Shown one piece after another: positions 16,402 to 24,454 of a stretch of 53,361 nt of DNA (position 1 is the stretch's first letter; each line of letters opens with the position of its first letter). The DNA is from Kitasatospora xanthocidica (GTDB lineage: Bacteria > Actinomycetota > Actinomycetes > Streptomycetales > Streptomycetaceae). A program made the translations under genes and the position numbers. The stretch lies in contig NZ_BNBY01000011.1 in the NCBI RefSeq assembly GCF_014656195.1, forward strand, positions 1 to 53,361, given 5' to 3'. Below the pieces are notes generated by a model. That model was not told the origin of the DNA. It worked only from the letters and a program-made list of their open reading frames with translations, and did no database searches.

Positions 16402-17064
16402 GTGACCCCGCAGCGAACCCCCAAGCTCGACCGCAAGCAGGTCGTCGACACCGCCCTGCACCTGCTCGACGAGGTCGGCCTCGACGGCCTCACCCTCCGC
16501 GCCATCGCCGCCCGACTCGACGTCAAAGCACCGGCCCTGTACTGGCACTTCAAGGACAAGCAGGCGCTGCTCGACGAGATGGCGACCGAGATCATGCGCC
16601 GGATGACCAGCCGGACCACCGGGGCCGAGAGCGGCCCGTTCGACGGCGACTGGCGCGGCCTCTACCTCACGACCATGCGCACCCTGCGGGCCGAACTGCT
16701 CCGCCACCGCGACGGCGCCAAGGTCTACAGCGGCGCCCGGTTCACCGACACCTCGTACGCGGCCGGCCTGGACGCCTCGCTGCGCGTGCTCGTCGACGCC
16801 GGATTCACCCTGGACGGCGCCACCCGCGCCTGGTACACGGCGTACAGCTACACCATCGGCTACGTCATCGAGGAACAGGCCATGGGCCCCGACCCCTTCG
16901 CCGGCGAGGCCGGCTACGACGTCGAGGCCCGCGCCGAGCGCCTGGCCGCCCACCCGCTGGCCGCCGAGGCGGGCCGGGTGATGTTCCAGGACTTCGACGC
17001 GGGCTTCGAGGGGGGTCTGGCGCTGCTGCTCGCCGGGGTGGAGGCCACACTGCTCGGGCGCTGA
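16402..17064 (+). CDS. TetR-family regulator (TetR class, TetR_C domain)
   Basis: A 220-residue repressor. The helix-turn-helix lies at about residues 30-50 (LTLRAIAARLDVKAPALYWHFKDKQALLDEMA), with the APALYWHF recognition helix of the TetR(A-D)/TetR_C subgroup. The C-terminal domain (WRGLYLTTMRTLRAELLRHRDGAKV) matches tetracycline-repressor-like ligand domains. GTG at 16402 is chosen because it directly follows the second operator; an in-frame ATG at 16324 would put both operators inside the coding region. It probably represses the divergent FAD monooxygenase and releases on binding an aromatic or polyketide ligand. Confidence 0.88.
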   Translation: MTPQRTPKLDRKQVVDTALHLLDEVGLDGLTLRAIAARLDVKAPALYWHFKDKQALLDEMATEIMRRMTSRTTGAESGPFDGDWRGLYLTTMRTLRAELLRHRDGAKVYSGARFTDTSYAAGLDASLRVLVDAGFTLDGATRAWYTAYSYTIGYVIEEQAMGPDPFAGEAGYDVEARAERLAAHPLAAEAGRVMFQDFDAGFEGGLALLLAGVEATLLGR

Positions 17065-17110
17065 CGGCCCGTCGGCGCCCGTGCGACACCGGGGCGGCGC
17101 CGACACGACG

Positions 17111-17148
17111 CCGCCGGCACCGGTGGGGAGCGGCACCGGTGCCGGCGG
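17111..17148. terminator. Bidirectional terminator between tetR and fucosidase genes
   Basis: CCGCCGGCACCGGT (17111-17124) and its exact complement at 17135-17148 form a 14-bp perfect stem with a 10-base loop, located between two convergent genes. Confidence 0.7.
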
Positions 17149-17169
17149 ACTCAGCGGAGGAGGCGTCCG

Positions 17170-19509
17170 TCAGAGGGTGAGGACCTGCCAGTCCTGGTTG
17201 GCGCCACCGCTGGTGGGCCACTGGACGACGGGAGCGCCGTCGGCGGTGGAGGCGTCCTTGACGTCGGCGCACCAGCCGTTGCGGACGTTGACGAGCCGGT
17301 AGTAGCCGCCGGTCGCGGAGGGGACGAGCTGCCACGACTGGTTGTCGCCGCTGTCGCCGGTCCACTGGTCGAGGTTCGCACCCTGGGCGGAGTTGCCGGG
17401 GCTGTCGAGGACCTTGCCGCTCTTCGCGTTGGACAGCCGGTAGGAGCCGTCGGAGTTGGGCACCAGCTTCCACTGCTGGCTGGCGGCACCGTTCCAGGTC
17501 GACTGGACGACCAGGGCGCCGTCGGAGGCGGAGGCCCCGCTGACGTCCAGCACCTTGCCGCTGCCGCGGTTGACCAGCCTGAAGGTGCCCGGGTCCCCGC
17601 CGAAGGGCCGGTCGTAGACCTCCAGGTTGCGGATGGACGCGTACACATTGGTCGGCAGCCCGGTGACAGTGACCCGCACGTACCGTGCCTGGGTGCGGAA
17701 CTGGGCGACCTGGACCTGGCCGGTGCCGGTCGTCGCGGTGAGGTCGGCCAAGGTGGTCCACGTGCTGTTGTCGGTGGAACCCTCGATCTTGTACCGGTAG
17801 TTCGTCTGGTCCAGCTCCCAGGCGATCCGGGTACCGGTCAGCGAACGGGTCGAGCCGAGGTCGACCTTCAGCCAGTGCCCGGTGCTGCCGTCGTTCGCGC
17901 ACCAGCGGGTGGCGGTGGAACCGTCGACCGCCCTGGCCGCGGTGTTTCCCTTGGAGCTCTCCTCACTGTCCGAGGTCGCGGTCCTGCCGGCGGCGATGTC
18001 GGACGGCTGCACGCTCCGGTCGAGGACGACGCCGATGACGCTGTCCTGGGGGTGGGCCGTGCGGTCGACGCCGGTGACGGTGACCCGGCCGTCGGTGCCG
18101 ATGGTGTGGGAGAGGTTCCCGCCGGACCGTACGTCGAACACCCGGGTGACCTTCGCGTCGCCGACCGCCGGGGTGGTGAACGAGGTGCCGTTGTAGCCGG
18201 ACAGCAGGTGGACGTAGACGGTGTCGTCCTTGTACGTGAAGCCGTACTGTCCGTCGACCGGGTTCCACGGGCCGCCGCGGGTGCCGTAGACGGACTGGCC
18301 GCAGGCGGCCATGAAGGTGCCGATCTGCCGCAGCAGGCCGGCCTGGGCGTCGGGGACGGTGCCGTGCCGGTCCGGACCGACGTTGACCATCACGGTCATG
18401 TTCCGCACCCAGCAGTTGACCAGGATGCTCATCGCGGTGTCGTAGCTCATGGCGGAGTTGCCGGAGTAGCCCCAGGTGCCTCCGACGCTGAAGACCTTCT
18501 CGACCAGCCGGCCCGTGCGGATCGCCCCGGTCGGGACGCCCGGACCCTCGTCGCTGTCGTAGTCGCCCTTCCAGCCGGAGCGCGAGGTGGCGACGATGTC
18601 GGGCTGGTGCTTACGGACCATGCCCATCAGGCCCAGCGGCCTGCCGTTGTCGTCGGTCTCGCCGTACGTGGCGTCCACCTGCCACTGGTTGGCGCCGTCG
18701 CGGAACCGGCCGGGCTCCCAGAAGAACGCGCCGGACGCGTCGGTGCCCTGCTCCGCGATCCAGCCGCCGTCCCACCACAGGTCGTCGATCACGCCGTACT
18801 GGGTGACCAGTTCCTTGACCGACTCGTACACCTCGGTCTTCATGATCCGCGCGTTCTCCTTGTGCGCGGCGTCGGTGGTGTAACCCCAGGGGTTGGTCGC
18901 GCAGTTGGTACCGGTCACGTCGTAGTATCCGGGGTAGCGCCAGTCGATCGGCGAGTAGTACAGGCCGACCTTCAGACCGGCCGCCCGCACCGCCGCGACG
19001 TAGTCCTTGACGAAGTCACGGTTGAGCGGCGCCTGCCCGGAGCTCCAGGCGTTGGGGTGGTTCAGCGGCCACAGCGCGAAGCCGTCGTGGTGACGCGTGG
19101 TCAGCGTCGCGTACCTGGCGCCGAGGTCCTTCGCCAACTGGGCCCAGGCCGCCGGGTTGTAGGCGTCGGCGGTGAACTGCTGGGGAGTCGCGTCGGTGAC
19201 GTACTTCTTGTAGTTCTCCGGGCTGACCGCGGCGCTGTGCATGTACCACTCGCCGTTGGCCGGACCCGCGTACGGCCCCCAGTGGATGAACATGCCCAGC
19301 TTGGCGTCCTGCAGCCACTGGATCTTGGAGTCCGGCTGCTGCTCGATCCCCAGGTCGACCTGCGGGATCCGCAGGGGAGGGAGCGGCAGCGGGTCGGCGG
19401 CCGCCGCGGCGTACGCGGGCGTCGTCTTGGCGACGGAGCCGACCGTGGCGGCGACCGTGAGGGCCGCCATACCGGTGAGCACCGATCTGCGTGAGATGGA
19501 ATCCGGCAC
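17170..19509 (-). CDS. Secreted alpha-L-fucosidase GH29 with F5/8-type C (CBM32) and RICIN (CBM13) domains
   Basis: A 779-residue exported enzyme. The N terminus SISRRSVLTGMAAL is a twin-arginine signal ending in AYA-AAA near residue 34. The GH29 barrel (about 60-500) shows LGMFIHWGPY, YATLTTRHHDGFALW (His140/141) and IDDLWWDGGW, in which Asp247 is the predicted nucleophile. An F5/8 type C domain (ARAVDGSTATRWCANDG..., about 505-635) and a RICIN trefoil (about 645-779) follow. GH29 enzymes hydrolyse alpha-L-fucosides with retention of configuration. GTG at 19509 has AAGGA upstream. It faces the tetR gene and follows the GH43 gene on the same strand. Export by Tat implies folding in the cytoplasm. 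Confidence 0.93.
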   Translation of the reverse strand: MPDSISRRSVLTGMAALTVAATVGSVAKTTPAYAAAAADPLPLPPLRIPQVDLGIEQQPDSKIQWLQDAKLGMFIHWGPYAGPANGEWYMHSAAVSPENYKKYVTDATPQQFTADAYNPAAWAQLAKDLGARYATLTTRHHDGFALWPLNHPNAWSSGQAPLNRDFVKDYVAAVRAAGLKVGLYYSPIDWRYPGYYDVTGTNCATNPWGYTTDAAHKENARIMKTEVYESVKELVTQYGVIDDLWWDGGWIAEQGTDASGAFFWEPGRFRDGANQWQVDATYGETDDNGRPLGLMGMVRKHQPDIVATSRSGWKGDYDSDEGPGVPTGAIRTGRLVEKVFSVGGTWGYSGNSAMSYDTAMSILVNCWVRNMTVMVNVGPDRHGTVPDAQAGLLRQIGTFMAACGQSVYGTRGGPWNPVDGQYGFTYKDDTVYVHLLSGYNGTSFTTPAVGDAKVTRVFDVRSGGNLSHTIGTDGRVTVTGVDRTAHPQDSVIGVVLDRSVQPSDIAAGRTATSDSEESSKGNTAARAVDGSTATRWCANDGSTGHWLKVDLGSTRSLTGTRIAWELDQTNYRYKIEGSTDNSTWTTLADLTATTGTGQVQVAQFRTQARYVRVTVTGLPTNVYASIRNLEVYDRPFGGDPGTFRLVNRGSGKVLDVSGASASDGALVVQSTWNGAASQQWKLVPNSDGSYRLSNAKSGKVLDSPGNSAQGANLDQWTGDSGDNQSWQLVPSATGGYYRLVNVRNGWCADVKDASTADGAPVVQWPTSGGANQDWQVLTL

Positions 19510-19631
19510 CGTGGATCCTTACCGTTCGTCGTTGAACAATGGGGTTGATGTCGTCGGCGTCTTTGGCCCGGTACGCGGGGCCACTCCCCGGACGGGACCG
19601 GTCGCCGGCCGGGCCCGCTGCTGTCGGCAGG

Positions 19632-21125
19632 TCAGGACAGGGTCCAGCTCTCGCCGGCAGCGCTCGCGCTGCCGCCGGTCTCCTGGTCCACGACCGCTCC
19701 CTGCGTGGTCGAGCCGCCGGTGCCGATGGTCAGGCCGCTGCCGACGCCGACCAGCACGTACGTGCTGCCGGTGGGGCCGCCGGTGAGGTCCAGCGCCCAC
19801 TGCTGGTTGACGCCGCCGTTGCAGGTCCACTGCTGCAACAGTGCGCCGCTGGTGGTCGAGTAGCCGGGGACGTCCAGGCACAGCCCGCTGTGGACGCTGG
19901 TCAGGGTGTAGATGTTGTCCGCCACCCAGGTGAGCTTCCACTTCTGGTTGGCACCGCCGGTCGACGGCCACTGGACGACCCCGCCCCCGGTGGCGGTGGA
20001 GGCGCCGGACACATCCAGCAGCATCGAACTGGCCGCGTTGGTGAGGGTGTACGTGCCGGCGGCGGGGATTCCGCTGCCGGCCGACCAGGTGCCCGCGGCC
20101 GTGTCGAGGGACCAGGCGGGGTACTGGCCGAGGTTGACCGTCGTCCCCCGGATGGTCAGCGGGAGCCAGATCAGCTTGGAACTGCCCAGGTCGCCGGTGT
20201 TCCAGCGGTCGCCCGCATAGATGTACGAGGTGCCCGAGGAGCCCTGGACGGTGATGATGTTGGCCGTCTGGCTCTCGTACGTGTGGGTGCCGGGGGCGGC
20301 CAGGTCCCGCCAGGACGACCACGGTCCGCGCAGGGACGTGGCGGTGGCGTAGACGTTGTCGTTGAGGTACCAGCCCGACAGGTGCGACCCCAGCATGTAG
20401 TAGGTACCGCCCACCTTCACCATGGCCGGGGACTCGATGCTGCCGCCGCCCAGGAGCGCGACCGCGCTGTCCACCGAGAGGTAGTCGGCGGAGAGCTTGT
20501 CGATCCGCAGGCCGCCGTTGTCGCGGTCCTCGGTCAGCAGGTAGCCGGTGCCGTCGGATTCCTGGAACAGACCCAGGTCACGGCTGACGTTGCCCAGCGG
20601 CCGGAAGCTGCCCCGGTAGACGTACGGGCCGCAGGGGGTGCTGCTGGTGGCCACGCCCGCCTTCGCGTCGGAGTAGTCGGCGTTGTCGATGTGCAGGTAC
20701 ATCACATACGTCCTGGTCGACGCGTTGTAGATGACCTTCGGCCGCTCGACGATCCGGTTCGGCCCCAGATCGCCGCTGCTCTGCCTGGCCAGTGCCACGC
20801 CCCGGTAGGTCCAGGTGCCGAGGTCGTCGGAGGTGTAGCAGGGGATGTCCAGGAACGAGGTGTCCGCCGAGGTCGCGCCGGTCTTGTCCTCGCCGAAGCC
20901 GTACCAGGTGCTCCCCACCTTGACGATGCCCAGCCCGTGCAACTGGAGCGCGTTGCCGTTCTGGTCGGTGCGGATCGCTCCCGGGGTGAAGGCCACCGAG
21001 GCCGCCTGGGCCTGTGCGGCGGACGGCGGCACCGCCATGAAGGCGCCGAGCAGGGCGAGGAACCCGGCGACTGCGGTGCGCCACCGGCTGACCGGCCGGT
21101 CGTCGCGTGCGGGACTGTGGGACAA
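19632..21125 (-). CDS. Secreted GH43 enzyme with RICIN (CBM13) domain, probably exo-beta-1,3-galactanase type
   Basis: A 497-residue secreted protein: Sec signal to about residue 41, a five-bladed GH43 propeller (about 45-345: LHGLGIVKVGSTWYGFGED, NRIVERPKVIYN, YVMYLHIDNADY, GLFQESDGTGYLLTED, SIESPAMVKVGGTYYMLGS), and a C-terminal RICIN trefoil (about 350-497). The order and wording of blades resemble the GH43_24 galactan 1,3-beta-galactosidases that trim arabinogalactan side chains; activity is inference. The start is probably TTG at 21125, chosen for its AGAGGTGA site; an in-frame GTG eleven codons on is the alternative. Same strand as the fucosidase (121-base gap). Confidence 0.82.
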   Translation of the reverse strand: MSHSPARDDRPVSRWRTAVAGFLALLGAFMAVPPSAAQAQAASVAFTPGAIRTDQNGNALQLHGLGIVKVGSTWYGFGEDKTGATSADTSFLDIPCYTSDDLGTWTYRGVALARQSSGDLGPNRIVERPKVIYNASTRTYVMYLHIDNADYSDAKAGVATSSTPCGPYVYRGSFRPLGNVSRDLGLFQESDGTGYLLTEDRDNGGLRIDKLSADYLSVDSAVALLGGGSIESPAMVKVGGTYYMLGSHLSGWYLNDNVYATATSLRGPWSSWRDLAAPGTHTYESQTANIITVQGSSGTSYIYAGDRWNTGDLGSSKLIWLPLTIRGTTVNLGQYPAWSLDTAAGTWSAGSGIPAAGTYTLTNAASSMLLDVSGASTATGGGVVQWPSTGGANQKWKLTWVADNIYTLTSVHSGLCLDVPGYSTTSGALLQQWTCNGGVNQQWALDLTGGPTGSTYVLVGVGSGLTIGTGGSTTQGAVVDQETGGSASAAGESWTLS

Positions 21126-21506
21126 GGGGTTTCACCTCTCGTGTGAGCACGTGCTCCGGCGCGGCTCGGTCGCCGCCTGGTGGCGGCTGACCTGCGGGAC
21201 ATCACGCGGGACATCGAGCCGATGCCGGCCGGTCGGCACGCGTCGGCAGCTGGTGGGTTCTGTCGAGGCGTCGCTCCCGGCTGTCCCCGGCACGGCCTGG
21301 CCGGTGGTGCGGGCCGAGACCGGAGACGGGCGTGCCGGACGGGTCACCGCTGCGGCGAACCGCCTGTGGATCCGCACAGGTGACCACCGGAGGCGTCCAT
21401 GACATGGGATGGATTAAGGCGCATAGGTCGGGCGTTTGTCCAGAGGTTCGACAGTTTCTGATGACGTATCGCACGATGGGGGGCGACCGACCGGCCCTGC
21501 GGCGGC

Positions 21507-21521
21507 ATACATGGGATGTAT
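21507..21521. promoter_or_regulatory. Perfect inverted repeat ATACAT-GGG-ATGTAT
   Basis: A 6-3-6 perfect palindrome in an AT-richer stretch; a looser related element, TCCAT...ATGGA with the core ACATGGGATG, lies at 21396-21413. Possible binding site of an unknown dimeric regulator. Confidence 0.35.
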
Positions 21522-21883
21522 CGGTGCACTATCGCGCCCGAAGCCTGCGGGAACGGAAGACCCACCCGCAAAGGACGTGACAAGTGCTTCCGATGGATTC
21601 CGGCCACATTGCCGGGGTGTGCCGCCGAGACGTCACCGGCCCGCGCCGACGCGCGCGCCCCGGGTCAGGGCGCGATGCGAGGCCCCTCGGCCCGGTTCGG
21701 CGACCAGGGAAGACCGCTTCGCCGCGGGGATGTTCGACCCGGCGATCGACGGCGGGACGGAACGGCACCCCGGACCGGGCCGACGCCGCGACCGGCCGCC
21801 CGGACAGGGCCGCCGGGGGCGAGCCCGGATCGCGCCCACGCTGCGGGTTCGACGCCTTCGACTCCCCATTCCGGAACATGAGT

Positions 21884-21897
21884 TGTTAACGCTCACA
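21884..21897. promoter_or_regulatory. LacI-type operator-like site
   Basis: TGTTAACGCTCACA, two positions away from the symmetric TGTTAGCGCTAACA found at 46506. Lies about 190 bases upstream of the GT2 start codon. Confidence 0.5.
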
Positions 21898-21965
21898 TGT
21901 GGACTCAAACAGCTATACGACTCACTCGAATAGTTCGTATCACCTTGCGTCGCAGGTGGAGGCGC

Positions 21966-21979
21966 TGAGAGCGTTAACA
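21966..21979. promoter_or_regulatory. LacI-type operator-like site, opposed to the one at 21884
   Basis: TGAGAGCGTTAACA; read on the other strand it nearly repeats the site 82 bases upstream. The spacing (close to eight helical turns) would allow looping by a tetrameric or paired LacI-type repressor. About 110 bases upstream of the GT2 start. Confidence 0.5.
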
Positions 21980-22088
21980 AGTCCACGGGGACAAGATCTG
22001 AACACCGGTCAACCCCCGCTGCGGACCTACGAGAAGCCCGACGTCTTCGACCACCCACCGACACACACCAACTCCCCTAAGGAGTGCC

Positions 22089-23051
22089 GTGTTACCGAAA
22101 CGCCGTGTCTTCGACAGCCGGCGACCGCTGCTCAGCGTCGTCGTACCCTGCTACAACGAAGCCGAGGTGCTGGCGCACACCCACGATCGCCTGAGCCGTG
22201 TCCTGGACGGTCTGCCGGACTTCGACTGCGAGCAGATCTACGTGGACGACGGAAGCGCCGACGGCACCTGGGATCTGATCAACTCACTGGCCCGGAGCTC
22301 GGGTTCCACCCGGGCGATGCGGCTGAGCCGGAACTTCGGCCACCAGAGCGCCTGCCTGGCCGGACTGCGCGAGTCCCGGGGCGACGCCGTCGTCGTCATC
22401 GACGCGGACCTGCAGGACCCTCCGGAAGTGATCGCCGAGATGGCCGCGCTGTGGCGGGACGGCTGGTCGGTCGTCTCCGCCCGGCGGCGCAGCCGGGCGG
22501 GCGAGACCGTCTTCAAGCGAGCCACCGCCGCCGCGTTCTACCGCGTGCTCGGCGCGATCTCCGACCGGCCGCCCGAGCTGGACACCGGCGACTTCCGGTT
22601 GATGGACCGGGAGTTGGTGGAACTGCTGTCGGTCTCGCTCGAACAGGACCTCTACCTCCGCGGTGCCGTCAGCTGGTTCGGACTGCCGGAGACCAGCGTG
22701 CCGTACGACCGCGACGCGCGGTACGCGGGCGCGTCGAAGTACACCCTGCGCAAGATGCTCGCCCTGTCCCGCAACGGTCTGCTGGCCAACTCCTCCCTCC
22801 CCCTGCGTCTGCCCGCCTACGTGGGAGCGCTCGCCCTGGTGGGCGGGGCGACCGCCGCCGCCGTGCGCCGTGACGTCCGGCTGCTGGCGGCCTCCGGCGC
22901 GTTCGGCGTCCAGGCGCTGGCCCTGGGCGTGGTCGGGGAGTACCTGGACGCGGTGCTCCGCCAGGTCAGGGGCCGGCCCCACTACGTGGTCGGTGAACGA
23001 CTCGAAGCGATCAGCGGATCCGTACACCTTGAGGAGCGTGTCGCCCTGTGA
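22089..23051 (+). CDS. GT2 polyprenyl-phosphate glycosyltransferase (GtrB/DPM1-like), TTA as second codon
   Basis: A 320-residue GT-A transferase: VVVPCYNEAEVL (18-29), VDDGSADGT (52-60), and DADLQDPPE (105-113) carrying the metal-binding DxD. Two hydrophobic helices near residues 240-290 and the end GEYLDAVLRQVRGRPHYVV are typical of GtrB/ArnC enzymes that move a sugar from a nucleotide to polyprenyl phosphate at the inner membrane face. GTG at 22089 follows AAGGAG by five bases; codon 2 is TTA (22092-22094), so translation should need the developmental tRNA encoded by bldA. First gene of a six-gene overlapping operon. Confidence 0.88.
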   Translation: MLPKRRVFDSRRPLLSVVVPCYNEAEVLAHTHDRLSRVLDGLPDFDCEQIYVDDGSADGTWDLINSLARSSGSTRAMRLSRNFGHQSACLAGLRESRGDAVVVIDADLQDPPEVIAEMAALWRDGWSVVSARRRSRAGETVFKRATAAAFYRVLGAISDRPPELDTGDFRLMDRELVELLSVSLEQDLYLRGAVSWFGLPETSVPYDRDARYAGASKYTLRKMLALSRNGLLANSSLPLRLPAYVGALALVGGATAAAVRRDVRLLAASGAFGVQALALGVVGEYLDAVLRQVRGRPHYVVGERLEAISGSVHLEERVAL

Positions 23052-24454
23052 CCACGACAACGGAGCAGAACGCGTCGCCGGCCGCGCCGGTGGACGTGGT
23101 GATCGTCGGGGCCGGTTTCACCGGCCTGTCGGCCGCGCTCGAACTGGCCTCCCAGGGCCGGAGCGTGCGCGTCATCGAACGCGAGGACGTGGTCGGCGGG
23201 CTCGCCGCCAGCTTCGACGTGGGCGAGGGCAGGCGGCTGGAGCGGTTCTACCACCACTGGTTCGACTCCGACCAGGAGATGGTCCGGCTCTGTGCGGGGC
23301 TGGGCCTGTCCCACCTGCTGGAGGCCCATGAGACCCGGACCGGCGTCTACTACGCCAACTCGGTGTACCGGCTGTCCGCCCCCCTGGACCTGCTGCGGTT
23401 CACCCCCCTGCCCCTGGTGGACCGGCTGCGGCTCGGCCTGCTGGCGCTGCGGGCCCGGCGGGTGAAGCACTGGCGGGACCTCGAATCGCTGACGGCGCAG
23501 GAGTGGCTGGTGTCGCTGGGCGGCCGCCGGGTCTACGAGACCGTCTGGCGCCCGCTGCTGGAGGGCAAGTTCGGCGACTACGCGTCCCAGGTGGGCGCCA
23601 CCTGGATGTGGACCAAGCTGCACCTGCGCGGCGGCAGCCGCTCGCGGTCCGGCAAGGAGACGCTGTACTACCTCAAAGGCGGCTGCGAGACGCTGCTGGA
23701 CGCGCTCAGGCTCCGGCTGGAGTCGCTGGGTGCGGAGATCCTCACCGGCACCGAGGTCGAGGCCGTCCACGTCGGCGGGTCCGGGGTCGACGGGGTGACC
23801 GCGGGCGGGGTCTTCCACCGCGCCCGCCAGGTCCTGGTCACCGTGGCCCCGCCGACGGCCGCCGCACTGGTCCGGCACCAGGACGCCGACGACCCGCGCG
23901 TCGCGCAGCTGCGCCGGAGCTGGTCGGCGGTCGACTACCTGGGCAACGTCTGCCTGGTGCTGGAGAACAACCGCCGCCTGTCGGACACGTACTGGCTCAA
24001 CGTCAACGACCCGGGCTTCCCCTACGTCGGCGTCATCGAGCACACCAACCTGGACCACCCCGACCGGTACGACGGCCGGCACGTGGTCTACCTGTCCAAG
24101 TACCTGCCGACCGACGCCGAGCTGTACCGGATGTCCGACGAGGAGGTCTTCCGCTACAGCCTGCCGTTCATCCAGCGGATGTTCCCCGACTTCCGGGAGA
24201 GCTGGGTGGAGCGCTACCACGTCTGGCGCGCCCCGTACGCCCAGCCGGTGATCACCCCGGGCTACACCCGCACCATGCCCCCGGTGGAGTCCGGGATCCG
24301 CGGACTGTACCTGGCGGGAATGGCCCAGGTCTTCCCCGAGGACCGCGGCACCAACTACGCCGTCCGCGACGGCCGCCGCGCCGGGCGGCTCGTCCTCGAC
24401 CGCCTCGCCGCCGAGCGCGCCCCCGAAACCGTCTCCGGGAGTCACCATGCCTGA
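23048..24454 (+). CDS. FAD/NAD-binding oxidoreductase (UGM/protoporphyrinogen oxidase-like)
   Basis: A 468-residue flavoprotein: Rossmann motif VVIVGAGFTGLSAALELASQG, then VGGLAASF, and a C-terminal FAD motif GLYLAGMAQVFPEDRGTNYAVRDGRRAG. The YHHWF segment and overall layout resemble UDP-galactopyranose-mutase-like amine oxidoreductases often found beside GtrB-type transferases. GTG at 23048 overlaps the TGA of the GT2 gene (GTGA), so the two are coupled and probably act on the same lipid-linked sugar or its precursor. Reaction unknown: mutase, desaturase and amine oxidase chemistries are all possible for the fold. Confidence 0.8.
   Translation: MTTTTEQNASPAAPVDVVIVGAGFTGLSAALELASQGRSVRVIEREDVVGGLAASFDVGEGRRLERFYHHWFDSDQEMVRLCAGLGLSHLLEAHETRTGVYYANSVYRLSAPLDLLRFTPLPLVDRLRLGLLALRARRVKHWRDLESLTAQEWLVSLGGRRVYETVWRPLLEGKFGDYASQVGATWMWTKLHLRGGSRSRSGKETLYYLKGGCETLLDALRLRLESLGAEILTGTEVEAVHVGGSGVDGVTAGGVFHRARQVLVTVAPPTAAALVRHQDADDPRVAQLRRSWSAVDYLGNVCLVLENNRRLSDTYWLNVNDPGFPYVGVIEHTNLDHPDRYDGRHVVYLSKYLPTDAELYRMSDEEVFRYSLPFIQRMFPDFRESWVERYHVWRAPYAQPVITPGYTRTMPPVESGIRGLYLAGMAQVFPEDRGTNYAVRDGRRAGRLVLDRLAAERAPETVSGSHHA

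Larger units (their letters stand above)
21126..22088. other. 963-base intergenic region with operator-like elements, no convincing gene
   Basis: Separates the GH43 gene (minus) from the GT2 operon (plus). Short open frames here lack a good ribosome site and codon bias, so I call none. It holds two opposed LacI-type half-conserved sites (21884-21897 and 21966-21979), a perfect palindrome at 21507-21521 and a local GC drop at about 21390-21620. The size and structure suggest a regulated divergent promoter zone or a decayed gene. Confidence 0.5.

Noticed and set aside
21915..21930. ATACGACTCACT, 12 bases of the T7 promoter consensus
   Set aside because: No T7-like polymerase or phage gene in the window and the rest of the consensus, including the initiation region, does not match; taken as chance.
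21436..21933. Plus-strand open frames in the gap before the GT2 gene, including one at 21516-21881
   Set aside because: No credible ribosome site, Arg/Pro/Ala-rich composition, and they run across the operator-like elements; not called as genes.
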